64,000 nt of DNA from Tractidigestivibacter sp050946515 (GCF_050946515.1 NZ_JBMNUX010000010.1:1-64000), one strand, 5' to 3'. Shown: positions 9,105 to 18,087, counted from the first letter of the stretch. Notes: generated by a model not told the origin, from the letters alone. Program-made: numbers and translations.

Positions 9105-9935
9105 ATGACCGACGAAGAGCTCAAGAGGATTGCCAACGAGGTCCGCAAGGGCGTCGTCACCGCAGTCCACGCGGCCAAGTCCGGCCACCCGGGCGGCTCG
9201 CTCGGCGCGGCCGACATCCTCACCTACCTGTACTTCGAGGAGATGGACGTCGACCCCGCGCACCCCAGGAAGGCAGACCGCGACCGCCTCGTGCTCTCGA
9301 AGGGCCATGCGGCCCCCGCGCTCTACGCGGTTCTCGCCGAGCGCGGCTACTTCCCCAAAGGCGAGCTGGAGACGCTCCGCCACGTCGGGAGCCGCCTGCA
9401 GGGCCACCCCAACATGAGGGACACCCCGGGCGTGGACATGAGCACCGGCTCGCTCGGGCAGGGCGTCTCCGCCGCGGTGGGCATGGCGCTCTCGGCGAAG
9501 ACGTTCGGCGACGCCTGGCGCACCTACGCCCTGCTCGGCGACGGAGAGTGCGAGGAGGGCGAGGTCTGGGAGGCGGCGATGCTCGCCGGCAACCGCGCCC
9601 TCGACAACCTCTGCGTCGTCGTCGACCACAACGGCCTGCAGATAGACGGCCCCATCGAGGAGGTCAACTCGGCGATGCCCATCGCGGACAAGTTCCGCGC
9701 CTTCAAGTTCCACGTGGTTGAGGTCGCCGACGGCCACGACTTCGCCCAGCTGCGCGCCGCCTTCGCCGAGGCGCGCGCCACCAAGGGCGCCCCGACCGCG
9801 ATCGTCTGCGAGACGGTGAAGGGCAAGGGCGTCTCGTTCATGGAGAACCAGGTGGGCTGGCACGGCAAGGCCCCCAACGACGAGCAGTACGAGCAGGCCA
9901 TGGCCGAGCTCGGGAAGGCGGGTGAGGCCCTGTGA
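9105..9935 (+). CDS. Transketolase, N-terminal (thiamine diphosphate-binding) subunit
   Basis: This is the first half of a split transketolase, which moves two-carbon units between sugar phosphates in the pentose phosphate pathway. The 276-residue product has the SGHPGGSLGAADIL start region, the SKGHAAPALYA segment and the thiamine diphosphate motif beginning GDGECEEG and ending near DNNGLQ (here DHNGLQ). Single-chain transketolases are about 660 residues, so this half works with the next gene product. The ATG at 9105 lies 2 bases after the aldolase stop, with GGAAAGGAG as ribosome binding site; a longer frame from 8904 overlaps the upstream gene and is rejected. Split transketolases are common in anaerobes. 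Confidence 0.95.
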   Translation: MTDEELKRIANEVRKGVVTAVHAAKSGHPGGSLGAADILTYLYFEEMDVDPAHPRKADRDRLVLSKGHAAPALYAVLAERGYFPKGELETLRHVGSRLQGHPNMRDTPGVDMSTGSLGQGVSAAVGMALSAKTFGDAWRTYALLGDGECEEGEVWEAAMLAGNRALDNLCVVVDHNGLQIDGPIEEVNSAMPIADKFRAFKFHVVEVADGHDFAQLRAAFAEARATKGAPTAIVCETVKGKGVSFMENQVGWHGKAPNDEQYEQAMAELGKAGEAL

Positions 9936-10879
9936 GCGACGTCAAGAAGGTCGCCACGCGCGACAGCTATGGCAAGACTCTGATTGCGCTTGCCGAGGAG
10001 GGCCACGACGACTTCGTGGTGCTCGACGCGGACCTTGCGGCGTCTACGAGGACCGGCAAGTTCGCCAAGGTTCGCCCAGACCGCTTCTATGACTGTGGCA
10101 TCGCTGAGGCCAACATGATGGGCGTTGCCGCCGGCATCGCCACGACGGGGCACCCCGTTTTTGCCAGCAGCTTCGCGATGTTCGCCGCCGGGCGCGCCTT
10201 CGAGCAGGTCAGGAACTCCATCGGCTATCCTCACCTCAATGTAAAGGTCTGCGCCACGCACGCCGGCATCTCGGTGGGCGAGGACGGCGCCACGCACCAG
10301 TGCTGCGAGGACATCGCCCTCATGCGCACGATTCCTGGCATGACCGTGGTGAGCCCCGCTGACGACGTTGAGGCCTGCGCCGCCATTCGCGCGGCCTACG
10401 AAACCGACGGTCCCTTCTATGTCAGGCTGGGTCGCCTCGCCGTCCCCGTAATCAACGACCGCCCGGACTACCACTTTGAGCTTGGCCGCGGCGTCCTTCT
10501 GCGCGAGGGCTCCGACGTGACCGTAGTTGCCACCGGCATCGAGGTAGCCGCTGCGCTCGACGCCGCTGACGCCCTTGCCGGAGAGGGCATCTCCTGCGAG
10601 GTCATCGACATCCACACGATCAAGCCGCTCGACGCGGACATCATCTGCCAGTCCGCGGCAAAGACGGGTCGCGTGGTGACCGTCGAGGAGCATTCCATCA
10701 TCGGTGGCTTGGGCGGAGCGGTGTGCGAGGCGCTCGCCGAGAAGCAGCCCACCCCGGTTCGCCGCGTGGGCGTAAACGACGTCTTCGGCGAGTCTGGTCC
10801 CGCGCTCGAGCTCCTTGCCAAGTACGGCCTTGATGGCGCAGGCGTGGCCAAGCAGATTCGTTCGTTTGTCCAAGGCTAA
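9932..10879 (+). CDS. Transketolase, C-terminal subunit
   Basis: This is the second half of the split transketolase: 315 residues with the pyrimidine-binding domain (FYDCGIAEANMMGVAAGIA) and the C-terminal domain (VVTVEEHSIIGGLGGAV). The GTG start at 9932 overlaps the stop of the first subunit by 4 bases, which fits coupled 1:1 synthesis. Transcription is likely to end at the hairpin at 10941-10976. 1-Deoxyxylulose-5-phosphate synthase shares this fold but is a single chain, so it is an unlikely alternative. Confidence 0.95.
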   Translation: MSDVKKVATRDSYGKTLIALAEEGHDDFVVLDADLAASTRTGKFAKVRPDRFYDCGIAEANMMGVAAGIATTGHPVFASSFAMFAAGRAFEQVRNSIGYPHLNVKVCATHAGISVGEDGATHQCCEDIALMRTIPGMTVVSPADDVEACAAIRAAYETDGPFYVRLGRLAVPVINDRPDYHFELGRGVLLREGSDVTVVATGIEVAAALDAADALAGEGISCEVIDIHTIKPLDADIICQSAAKTGRVVTVEEHSIIGGLGGAVCEALAEKQPTPVRRVGVNDVFGESGPALELLAKYGLDGAGVAKQIRSFVQG

Positions 10880-10940
10880 GTGAAAAAGCGCTTGGGCTGC
10901 GGTACCCATGCGGTGCCGACCGCCAAGGGCGACAGCACGC

Positions 10941-10976
10941 AAGAGGGGCAGGCTCCACTACGGGTCTGCCCCTCTT
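10941..10976 (+). terminator. Stem-loop, probable terminator after the transketolase operon
   Basis: A perfect 11-bp stem (AAGAGGGGCAG paired with CTGCCCCTCTT) encloses a 14-base loop. Only a weak T-run follows, so intrinsic termination may be partial. Confidence 0.6.
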
Positions 10977-11053
10977 GGTAGCGTGATTTCGATATAGTCA
11001 GCTTTATGTTCCCTTATTGTGGGCATTCGTCAACTGGTGCCTGGCTTTGCTAC

Positions 11054-11059
11054 TATAAT
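11054..11059 (+). promoter_or_regulatory. Probable -10 element for ftsEX
   Basis: A perfect TATAAT lies 49 bases before the ftsE GTG and downstream of the transketolase terminator. No good -35 box is visible at the right distance. Confidence 0.5.
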
Positions 11060-11107
11060 TCGAGTAACTGCACTCAATCGCACTACTGAATCGGAAAAGG
11101 AGTTCCA

Positions 11108-12109
11108 GTGGCCAGCCACTTTCGCACCAGTGGGCAGCCGGATGGCGAGAACAACCTTCCCAATCTGGATGCCACGCAAGTGCCTGAGGTGGAAGTCGCC
11201 CCTAGCGACACAGCCGAGCAGCTAACTACGCCAGACGATCAGGCAACTGATCAGACAACGACAGAAGAGGACCGTCCCCTTGAGGAAGTCCACGTTGTCA
11301 CGGCGTCAGAGCCTGCTGACGATACCACCCAGGACCGTCCCTATCAAAGCGTCTACGAATCTCTGAAGAACGAGGAGCCCGCTCCGACAACGCCGCATAC
11401 GGGTACGCCGACCATCGAGTTCAAGGACGTCACGCTCATCTATCCCGCGCAGCCCAACAAGCCCGCTCTGGAGAACGTGAGCGTTGACATCTATCCCGGC
11501 GAGTTCGTCTTTATCGTCGGTCACTCTGGCTCCGGCAAGTCGTCCTTCCTTCGCCTTGTAACGCGCGAGCTCAAGGCAACCTCCGGCCAGGTTCTAGTCG
11601 CCGGCCAGGACCTCACGAAGATGCGCAACAGCAAGGTCCCGTACCTGCGTCGCCAGATTGGCACCGTCTATCAGGACTTCAAGCTTCTCCCCGACAAGAC
11701 TGTCTACGAAAACGTCGCGTTTGCCCTCGAGTGCATTGGCAAGCCTCGCGCCGTCATCCGCGCCCAGGTTCCTGAGGTGCTACGCCTTGTCGGACTTGCC
11801 GAGAAGCAGGACAACTATCCTGACCAGCTCTCCGGCGGAGAGCAGCAGCGCGTCTCTGTGGCGCGCGCAATGGTCAACCGCCCGCCGCTTCTTATTTGCG
11901 ACGAGCCCACCGGCAACCTCGACCCGGCCATCTCGCTGGGCATCATGAAGCTGCTGGACCGAATCAACCGTGAGGGAACCACCGTTGTGATGGCTACCCA
12001 TGACCGCGAGATGGTCGACTCCATGCGCAAGCGCGTTATCGCGCTGGAGGCTGGTCACGTGGTCCGCGACCAGGAGAGGGGAGGCTACGGATACTATGGT
12101 GCCCTCTAA
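11108..12109 (+). CDS. ftsE: Cell division ATP-binding protein FtsE with long acidic N-terminal extension
   Basis: FtsE is the ATPase of the FtsEX complex, which couples the divisome to peptidoglycan hydrolase activation. From about residue 105 the protein is a standard ABC ATPase: GHSGSGKSS P-loop, LSGGEQQRVSVARA signature and LLICDEPTGN Walker B. The product is 333 residues, whereas FtsE is normally about 225. The first 100 residues are rich in Asp, Glu, Thr, Gln and Pro, look disordered, and have no counterpart in typical FtsE. The GTG start at 11108 is supported by AAAAGGAG just upstream, and there is no good internal start, so the extension is probably real. ftsX overlaps its 3' end by 14 bases. 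Confidence 0.93.
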   Translation: MASHFRTSGQPDGENNLPNLDATQVPEVEVAPSDTAEQLTTPDDQATDQTTTEEDRPLEEVHVVTASEPADDTTQDRPYQSVYESLKNEEPAPTTPHTGTPTIEFKDVTLIYPAQPNKPALENVSVDIYPGEFVFIVGHSGSGKSSFLRLVTRELKATSGQVLVAGQDLTKMRNSKVPYLRRQIGTVYQDFKLLPDKTVYENVAFALECIGKPRAVIRAQVPEVLRLVGLAEKQDNYPDQLSGGEQQRVSVARAMVNRPPLLICDEPTGNLDPAISLGIMKLLDRINREGTTVVMATHDREMVDSMRKRVIALEAGHVVRDQERGGYGYYGAL

Positions 12110-13022
12110 CTTCACCTATTCTCTTCGCGAGTGCGGCCATCACTTCAAGCGCAACTGGTCGACTGTGCTCGGCGCCGTCGTCACTATTTTCTTGTCGCTG
12201 TTCATCATCGGCGTGTTTGCGATTGCCTCCGAGGTCGTCAACAACATGGTTGGCACCGTCGAGGACAAGGTCACCATCCAGGCGTTCTTGTCCGATGACG
12301 CCGATCAGGCCACCGTCGAGGCCCTTGAGGAAGAGATCAAGAGCTGGGACAACGTCCAGTCTGTTGAGTATCGCAGCAAGGACGAGAACCTTGAACAGTA
12401 CCGCTCCTCGATGTCTCAGCGCAACGCCGAAGACGCCGTGGTCGCGCTTGATGGGGAGAACCCCATTCCTGCGTCTATCGTGATCAAGCTCTATGACTCT
12501 TCGCAGGTTGAGTCCACCGCCCAGCGCTTGATTGAGGACGAGACCTTCCAGAGCGTCTGCGATACGCCAGACGACCCCTCCTCTGACGTGCAGTATGGTC
12601 GCGACACGGTCGAGAAGCTCTTCAGCGTTACGAACATCATTCGCATCGTCGCCATCGTGCTCGTGGTTCTGCTCACCTTCGTTGCCTTTGTCTTCATCAA
12701 TAACACGATTCGCCTGGCCATCTCCGCTCGTCGTCGCGAGATTGCCATCATGAGGCTCGTCGGCGCATCAAACAGCTTCATACGAGGGCCGTTTATGATG
12801 GAAGGCACGCTTGAGGCCCTTATCGGAGCGATTCTGGCCGTCATAGCTCTTGCTGCGGGCATGAGCTACGTCCTGCCTAGGCTTTCGAACAGCCTCCAGT
12901 TCCTGACGTTTTATGTGGCGCCTACGTTCGAGTACGCGCTGTTTGGCTTTTTGATTCTGTTGGGCATTGTGATCGGCATGCTCAGCTCCGCCATTGCCAT
13001 GAGGCGCTACCTCAAGGTCTAG
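12096..13022 (+). CDS. ftsX: Cell division permease-like protein FtsX
   Basis: FtsX is the membrane partner of FtsE. The 308-residue product has one N-terminal transmembrane helix (VVTIFLSLFIIGVFAIA), a large extracytoplasmic domain that in other bacteria contacts peptidoglycan hydrolases, and three C-terminal helices forming the FtsX/MacB-type permease domain (REIAIMRLVGASNSFIRGPF). The ATG at 12096 lies inside ftsE (14-base overlap) behind GAGAGGGGAGG; a longer frame from 12000 would start deep inside ftsE. Transcription probably ends at the hairpin at 13053-13086. Confidence 0.95.
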   Translation: MVPSNFTYSLRECGHHFKRNWSTVLGAVVTIFLSLFIIGVFAIASEVVNNMVGTVEDKVTIQAFLSDDADQATVEALEEEIKSWDNVQSVEYRSKDENLEQYRSSMSQRNAEDAVVALDGENPIPASIVIKLYDSSQVESTAQRLIEDETFQSVCDTPDDPSSDVQYGRDTVEKLFSVTNIIRIVAIVLVVLLTFVAFVFINNTIRLAISARRREIAIMRLVGASNSFIRGPFMMEGTLEALIGAILAVIALAAGMSYVLPRLSNSLQFLTFYVAPTFEYALFGFLILLGIVIGMLSSAIAMRRYLKV

Positions 13023-13052
13023 CCGACCCTGAGCCTGTAGAGTTGGATAATA

Positions 13053-13086
13053 GGGGCGGTACGGCAATCGCCGTGCCGCCCCTTTT
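13053..13086 (+). terminator. Rho-independent terminator after ftsX
   Basis: A 13-bp GC-rich stem with one G-T wobble (GGGGCGGTACGGC with GCCGTGCCGCCCC) and an AATC tetraloop is followed by TTTT. Confidence 0.85.
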
Positions 13087-13118
13087 CTGCAACGAACGCT
13101 CTAAAGAAGGGGGACGAA

Positions 13119-15167
13119 ATGGGCAGAAAGCGCCCGCACAGAGGCAACAAGAGGCGCTCGGGCGGCAAAGGGTCGTCGCAGCGTCGCGCCGTGCTCGCTG
13201 GCACCCTGCGCATATCTCGCCCTGGCGTCGCGGTGGTGGAAACAGCAGAGGGGACCTTTCGCGTCTCGCGCAATGGCGTCCACGAGGCCATGAACGGAGA
13301 TGAGGTGCAGGCCTACGTTTTCCCCGCTCACGGTGGGGAGAAGGTCGCTGTCGTGCAGTCAGTTCTCCAGCGTGCCGTAACCACGTTCGTTGGCCGCTTC
13401 GACGTGGCTGGTCCTCTGGGCGTTGTGGTCCCGCTCGACTCACGTCTCGGTCGTGACTTTTTTGTCGTGCCTGAGGATGACTCGCCGACGCGGCTTGGAG
13501 TGGGCGTGGGAGACGTCGTGGTGGCGCGCATCGCCGAGTACCCGACAAGACGCAGCTCGGCGGTCGTGAGCATCGACAAGAGGCTCGGCTCCTCCGATGA
13601 CCTTGACCTCAACATTGAGTCAGTCATTGCGTCTTATGGCCTCGCGACGGAATTCTCTCCAGCCGTGCTCAAGCAGGCTGATGGGATTCAGGCGAACGTG
13701 TCCAAAGAGCTTGCCGATAACAGCCATCGCTGCGATCTCCGCTCTCAGCCCTGCGTCACGATTGACCCCGTCGATGCTCGCGACTTCGACGATGCGGTCT
13801 TTGCGAAAAAGCTCTCTGGCGAGAAGAGCGACGGCTTTGAGCTATGGGTCCATATCGCTGACGTGACCCACTACGTGCCGTGGGACACCCCCATCGACAA
13901 CGAGGCCAAACGGCGAACCTGCTCGGTCTACCTCGTCGACCGCGTGCTGCCCATGCTTCCCGAAAAGCTCTCGTGCGACGTGTGCTCGCTGCGTCCGGGC
14001 GAGGATCGCCTGGCCATGAGCGTGCGCATTGTGCTGGACGGTGCTGGCGAGGTTGTCTCGGCAGAGGCTATGCCCTCCGCCATCCGCTCGTCGGCCAGGC
14101 TTAACTACGACGAAGTCGAAGCCTTTCTCGAGGGGGCGTCTGCCACGAGCTTGAACTGCGATGAACGCTGCCGCGCGGACGTCACGGCCTCGCTCGTGGC
14201 TCTCGACGAGATTCGCGCTCTGCGCGAGCGCGTGCGATCCAACCGCGGCGCCATTGACTTTGATACCGTGGAGGCGAAGGTGACGCTCGACGAGAAGGGG
14301 CGCCCCACCGGCGTTTCGGTGCGTCGGCGTACGCGGGCAACCGGCTTGGTGGAGGAGGCCATGCTCCTTGCCAACGAGAGCGTGGCTAAGATGCTTGCCG
14401 ACCGAGAGGTGCCATGCGCGTACCGCGTGCACGAGCGCCCCTCTCCCGACGACTTGCGCTCGACCGTGCTGCCCCTCTCTGAGCTGGGGCTCATCAAGAC
14501 CACGGCCCAGCGGGACGCGCTTGTAGCCGGAGACCCCGCGGCCATTCGCGGCGTACTTGAGAGCGCCCGCGGAACGAGCGGAGAGCACCTCGCCAGTGCG
14601 CTTTTGCTGCGTGCCCAAAGGCGTGCCGTCTACCTGCCCCAAAACCAAGGGCATTATGCGCTGGGGGCAAGTGCCTACTGCCACTTCACCTCTCCCATTA
14701 GGCGTTATCCTGACATCCTCGTGCACCGTGCTCTCAAGGCGCTTCTCGCGGGACGGCTGAACGACCGTGAGCAGACGCTCGTTGCCAAGCAGCTGCCGCA
14801 GCTGTGCTCCACCTGCTCACATATGGAGCGTGTGGCAGACGCGGCATCGCAGGCTTCCGAAGACGTCAAGATGGCCGAGCTCTATGCCGACAAGGTGGGG
14901 CAGAGCTTCTCGGGCATCGTCGTTGGCTGCGAGCGCTACGGCCTCTTTGTGATGCTGGACGACACCTGCGCCGAAGGGCTATTGCCCACGCGCGAGCTTG
15001 GGGCAGAGTGGTTTAGCTATGATGAGGCCCGCATGACCCTGACTGGTGAGGAGTCTGGTCAGGTTTGGCGCTTGGGTCGCCGCGTTGCCGTTGAGGTCAC
15101 AGGCACTGACATTGCTCGCGGCCGCATCGACTTTGCTCTCGCTGGCCCCCATCCGGCCGCGCGCTAG
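13119..15167 (+). CDS. rnr: Ribonuclease R / RNase II family exoribonuclease
   Basis: A 3'-5' exoribonuclease of the RNB family, 682 residues. Residues 1-20 are basic, followed by cold-shock-like domains. The RNB catalytic core begins at TIDPVDARDFDDAVFA, whose aspartates bind magnesium, and includes YCHFTSPIRRYPDILVHRAL. A C-terminal S1 domain starts near FSGIVVGCERYGLFV. RNase R degrades structured RNA and, in other bacteria, is linked to trans-translation; here smpB follows within 1 kb and ssrA within 4 kb. AGAAGGGGG precedes the ATG at 13119. Confidence 0.93.
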   Translation: MGRKRPHRGNKRRSGGKGSSQRRAVLAGTLRISRPGVAVVETAEGTFRVSRNGVHEAMNGDEVQAYVFPAHGGEKVAVVQSVLQRAVTTFVGRFDVAGPLGVVVPLDSRLGRDFFVVPEDDSPTRLGVGVGDVVVARIAEYPTRRSSAVVSIDKRLGSSDDLDLNIESVIASYGLATEFSPAVLKQADGIQANVSKELADNSHRCDLRSQPCVTIDPVDARDFDDAVFAKKLSGEKSDGFELWVHIADVTHYVPWDTPIDNEAKRRTCSVYLVDRVLPMLPEKLSCDVCSLRPGEDRLAMSVRIVLDGAGEVVSAEAMPSAIRSSARLNYDEVEAFLEGASATSLNCDERCRADVTASLVALDEIRALRERVRSNRGAIDFDTVEAKVTLDEKGRPTGVSVRRRTRATGLVEEAMLLANESVAKMLADREVPCAYRVHERPSPDDLRSTVLPLSELGLIKTTAQRDALVAGDPAAIRGVLESARGTSGEHLASALLLRAQRRAVYLPQNQGHYALGASAYCHFTSPIRRYPDILVHRALKALLAGRLNDREQTLVAKQLPQLCSTCSHMERVADAASQASEDVKMAELYADKVGQSFSGIVVGCERYGLFVMLDDTCAEGLLPTRELGAEWFSYDEARMTLTGEESGQVWRLGRRVAVEVTGTDIARGRIDFALAGPHPAAR

Positions 15168-15239
15168 GCGATTGGTCGTCTTCACGCTCGATGCGCGCGA
15201 TAATGGGAAGACTTTGCTAGGACACATAATGACGCCAAC

Positions 15240-15256
15240 GACCGCTTGCGGCGGTC
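15240..15256 (+). promoter_or_regulatory. Hairpin directly before the ribosome binding site of the TPR gene
   Basis: GACCGC and GCGGTC, separated by TTGCG, form a 6-bp hairpin that ends at the base before AAGGAG (15257-15262). It could limit access of ribosomes. It is short, so it may also be chance. Confidence 0.3.
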
Positions 15257-15267
15257 AAGGAGAGAAT

Positions 15268-16134
15268 ATGGAATCATCAACGCTATCTGACGAGCTGATG
15301 CGAGCCGAGGGGCTCCTTGTGGAGGGGCAGAACGAGGACGCCGTCGAGCTCCTCTCGCACCTTGCCGAGGACGCCGAAGAGTACGTCGACGAGAACTGCC
15401 ACACCACCGATACTGACCAGTGGTTCAGCTTCCCTACGATGTTCGAGCGCCTTTGCTACCGTCGCGTGGAGGACGACCCTCGCACGCTCCACAATGTGGA
15501 CGAGCCTCTCGACCGCATGTACGCCGACCTTGCGCTTGCCTGCGTTCGCACGGATGACTATGACAGTGCCATGGCCGCGCTCAAGAGCGCCGTCCGCTGG
15601 AACCCCATGGACTGCAGCTATCGCCTGAACCTTGCCGAGCTCTATCGCAATGCCGGAGACAACGACGAGTACCTTGCGCTTACCTACAGCTGCTTCGAGC
15701 GGGCGAGCGACGCGCGCTATCTGGCTCGCGCCTTCCTCAACTTTGCCGGCTACTTCCAGGAGTCGGGCAAGCCCAAGACGGCCGCTGCCGCACTTCGTGC
15801 CGCTCGGCGCCTGGACGTGGACGATTCCTCGCTCAAGGCCGCGCTTGACCAGGCTGCTGGTACCGACTGCGACCCTGACAAGGTGACCGATGAGCAGACG
15901 ACGCGCCTGCTCGCCGACGAGGGGCTGCCTGACGGCGCAAACGCCGAAGTGGCAATCTGCCTGCTCATGTGCGCAGAGGACTATGCCGCTGCGGGCGATA
16001 ACAACCTGGCGACGACGCTTACCATTCGCGCTCGCGACCTTGTGGGAGAGCCTGCTGCCATGGCGCTACTCAAGCTTATCCGCGAGACAGACGCTGAGAT
16101 TGCCCGGGGTGACTCAGATGCCAGCGACAAATAA
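15268..16134 (+). CDS. TPR-like repeat protein of unknown function
   Basis: A 288-residue soluble protein rich in Ala, Asp, Glu and Leu. Helical pairs look like tetratricopeptide repeats, most clearly DDYDSAMAALKSAVRWNPMD and the following YRLNLAELYRNAGD. There is no signal peptide or membrane segment. The ATG at 15268 is preceded by AAGGAGAG; the longer in-frame ORF from 15046 would overlap rnr. The last 17 bases overlap the start of smpB, so the two are translationally coupled, and rnr lies upstream. The context hints at RNA or translation quality control, but no function can be assigned. Confidence 0.7.
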   Translation: MESSTLSDELMRAEGLLVEGQNEDAVELLSHLAEDAEEYVDENCHTTDTDQWFSFPTMFERLCYRRVEDDPRTLHNVDEPLDRMYADLALACVRTDDYDSAMAALKSAVRWNPMDCSYRLNLAELYRNAGDNDEYLALTYSCFERASDARYLARAFLNFAGYFQESGKPKTAAAALRAARRLDVDDSSLKAALDQAAGTDCDPDKVTDEQTTRLLADEGLPDGANAEVAICLLMCAEDYAAAGDNNLATTLTIRARDLVGEPAAMALLKLIRETDAEIARGDSDASDK

Positions 16135-16594
16135 ACGCGAGAAGAAGACTATCGCAAAGAACCGCTCCGCACGTCATGAGTACTTCATTGACGAGACGTT
16201 TGAGGCGGGCATTGAGCTTACGGGCGCCGAGGTGAAAAGCCTTCGCGAACGCGCTGCCCAGATTACCGACGCATTCTGCCTGATTCGCAACGGGGAGGTA
16301 TGGCTGCACGGCGTGCACATTCATCCCTACTCGATGAGCGGCGTGTGGAACGTTGACCCCGACCGCAAGCGCAGGCTGCTCTTGCATCGCGGGCAGATTG
16401 ACTATCTGGATGGCAAGCTACGCACAAAGGGAGTGGCCCTCGTCCCGTTGGAGCTCTACTTTGACGAGCATAACCGCGTGAAGCTCTGCATTGGCCTCGG
16501 TCGAGGCAAGAAGCTCTATGACAAGCGCGAGGATATGGCACGCCGTGATGTCGATCGAGAGATCCGACGCGCCCTCAAGGAGCGCAACCGCTAG
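16118..16594 (+). CDS. smpB: SsrA-binding protein SmpB
   Basis: SmpB binds the tRNA-like domain of tmRNA and delivers it to stalled ribosomes. The 158-residue protein has the conserved NRSARHEYFIDETFEAG start, GAEVKSLRERAAQ and a basic C-terminal tail (KKLYDKREDMARRDVDREI) that lies in the mRNA channel. The ATG at 16118 lies inside the upstream TPR gene. The tmRNA gene itself is at 19047-19418, so both parts of the trans-translation system are close together. Confidence 0.97.
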   Translation: MPATNKREKKTIAKNRSARHEYFIDETFEAGIELTGAEVKSLRERAAQITDAFCLIRNGEVWLHGVHIHPYSMSGVWNVDPDRKRRLLLHRGQIDYLDGKLRTKGVALVPLELYFDEHNRVKLCIGLGRGKKLYDKREDMARRDVDREIRRALKERNR

Positions 16595-16608
16595 CCGCGG
16601 GGCGTCGC

Positions 16609-17103
16609 ATGGGGTCTCGTGATGCGAAAACGATTAGCTCAGATGCCGCATGGCGCGTCATTCTCGCCCTGTGGGTCTGCTTCATCTGGGGTCATTCCCT
16701 GGTGTCTGGGCCAGACTCGTCAATCGAGAGCCTGCGCTTCGTGGCGCTCTTTGAGCCTGCCTTTCGCATGCTTGGCGTGACCGATGCCAGTACGATGAAC
16801 TTTGTGGTCAGGAAGGTAGGTCACTTCAGCGAGCATCTCGTTCTTGGCCTTCTGTGCGTGCGCGTGTTTCGGTCGCGACTTGACTGCGCCTTGATTTCGG
16901 GAGGCCACGCGGCTTGGCGCGCGTTCTGGCCGATACTTGCAATCTGCATCGTCGTCCCCCTTGTGGACGAGTCCATTCAAATCTTTACCCCCGGGCGCTG
17001 CTCGTCATTTTTCGATTCGCTTTTGGACATGTGCGGGGCTGCCGCGGGAATTGCCGTCGGGACGATTCTTCTGCGCCACTTCAAGAAACGCTTGCGCAGT
17101 TGA
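16609..17103 (+). CDS. VanZ-family membrane protein
   Basis: A 164-residue membrane protein with about four hydrophobic segments and the VanZ-like pattern VRKVGHFSEHLVLGLL followed by DESIQIFTPGRCSSFFDSLLDMCGAA. VanZ-like proteins are linked in some species to low-level teicoplanin resistance, but most members have no known role. The gene starts 14 bases after smpB and is probably co-transcribed with it. Confidence 0.8.
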   Translation: MGSRDAKTISSDAAWRVILALWVCFIWGHSLVSGPDSSIESLRFVALFEPAFRMLGVTDASTMNFVVRKVGHFSEHLVLGLLCVRVFRSRLDCALISGGHAAWRAFWPILAICIVVPLVDESIQIFTPGRCSSFFDSLLDMCGAAAGIAVGTILLRHFKKRLRS

Positions 17104-17166
17104 TGGACCGCAAGTCTAGGGTTGGGGTATATCACGACCATGCGGTAAACCAAAGAAAGGGGAGCC

Positions 17167-17826
17167 ATGGACGCAAAGGCAATGTTCAGTTTCTCATATG
17201 GGCTTTACGTCGTGTCGGCAACTGATGGCGAGAACGTCGGAGCATGCCTGATCAATACGGCAATTCAGGTGACGGGCGACCCGCTTCAGGTTGCGATTAC
17301 GGTCAACAAGCAGAATCACACCACCGAGGTCATCAAGTCGGCAGAGCACTTTACGCTGACTGTCGTATCCAAGAAGGCTGACATGCCCTACATAGGGCGC
17401 TTTGGCTTCAGGAGTTCCGCAGACTTCGACAAGTTTGATGGCATCGAGACCAAGACCTCGAGCCTGTTCGACCCCTATACGCCGGTCAACACCTGCTCGG
17501 TCATCACTGCGGCCGTCGTGAACACGATTGATCTTGGCACGCACCTCATGTTTATCGGCGAGGTCACCGACGCCGAGCGCACCAGCGACGACGAGCCCAT
17601 GACCTATGCGTACTACCACAGCGTCCTCAAGGGCAAGACGCCGCCCAAGGCCTCTTCCTACATCGAGGGCGCAGATCCTTCCGAGACGCCCAAACCAGGT
17701 GCCAAGCACCACTTCCGTTGCGCTATCTGCGGCTACATCTACGAGACGGACGAGGAAGAGCTTCCTGAGGACTTCCGTTGCCCGCTCTGCGGCGTTGGTC
17801 GCGACAACTTTGTCAAGGTTGACTAA
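17167..17826 (+). CDS. Flavin reductase-rubredoxin fusion (high-molecular-weight rubredoxin type)
   Basis: A 219-residue two-domain redox protein. Residues 1-160 form a flavin reductase-like FMN-binding domain (SYGLYVVSATDGENVGACLINT). Residues 175-219 are a rubredoxin with its two iron-binding pairs, CAICGY and CPLCGVG. Such fusions pass electrons from NAD(P)H to flavodiiron proteins or rubrerythrin in anaerobes, which detoxifies oxygen or peroxide. A small stand-alone rubredoxin is encoded 87 bases downstream. The ATG at 17167 follows AAAGGGGAGCC. No partner oxidase is seen nearby. Confidence 0.88.
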   Translation: MDAKAMFSFSYGLYVVSATDGENVGACLINTAIQVTGDPLQVAITVNKQNHTTEVIKSAEHFTLTVVSKKADMPYIGRFGFRSSADFDKFDGIETKTSSLFDPYTPVNTCSVITAAVVNTIDLGTHLMFIGEVTDAERTSDDEPMTYAYYHSVLKGKTPPKASSYIEGADPSETPKPGAKHHFRCAICGYIYETDEEELPEDFRCPLCGVGRDNFVKVD

Positions 17827-17913
17827 CGCGCTTCCATCGCTTGCACGTTGATGTAACCTGACAGGTAGCATTTGTTACGGACGTACTGTTAGACCAAGAG
17901 AGAGGAACTAATC

Positions 17914-18057
17914 ATGGCTGAAGAGAAGAAGACCTATACGTTCCGCTGCACCGTCTGCGGCTACGAGGTTACCGTTGACACCCCCGAGCTCCCCGAGGAC
18001 TTTGTTTGCCCGACCTGCGGCGTTGGCCCTGACATGTTTGAGCTGGTTGAGGACTAG
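17914..18057 (+). CDS. Small rubredoxin
   Basis: A 47-residue protein, MAEEKKTYTFRCTVCGYE onward, with two Cys pairs (CTVCGY and CPTCGVG) that would hold one iron as in rubredoxin. It is slightly shorter than classical rubredoxins of about 52 residues because the loop between the Cys pairs is trimmed. AGAGAGGAAC lies before the ATG. It follows the flavin reductase-rubredoxin fusion in the same direction and closely resembles that protein's C-terminal domain, which suggests a duplication. A strong terminator follows. Confidence 0.88.
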   Translation: MAEEKKTYTFRCTVCGYEVTVDTPELPEDFVCPTCGVGPDMFELVED

Positions 18058-18087
18058 CGCGCGTAGGCAAACGCATCAAGCGTGCGA

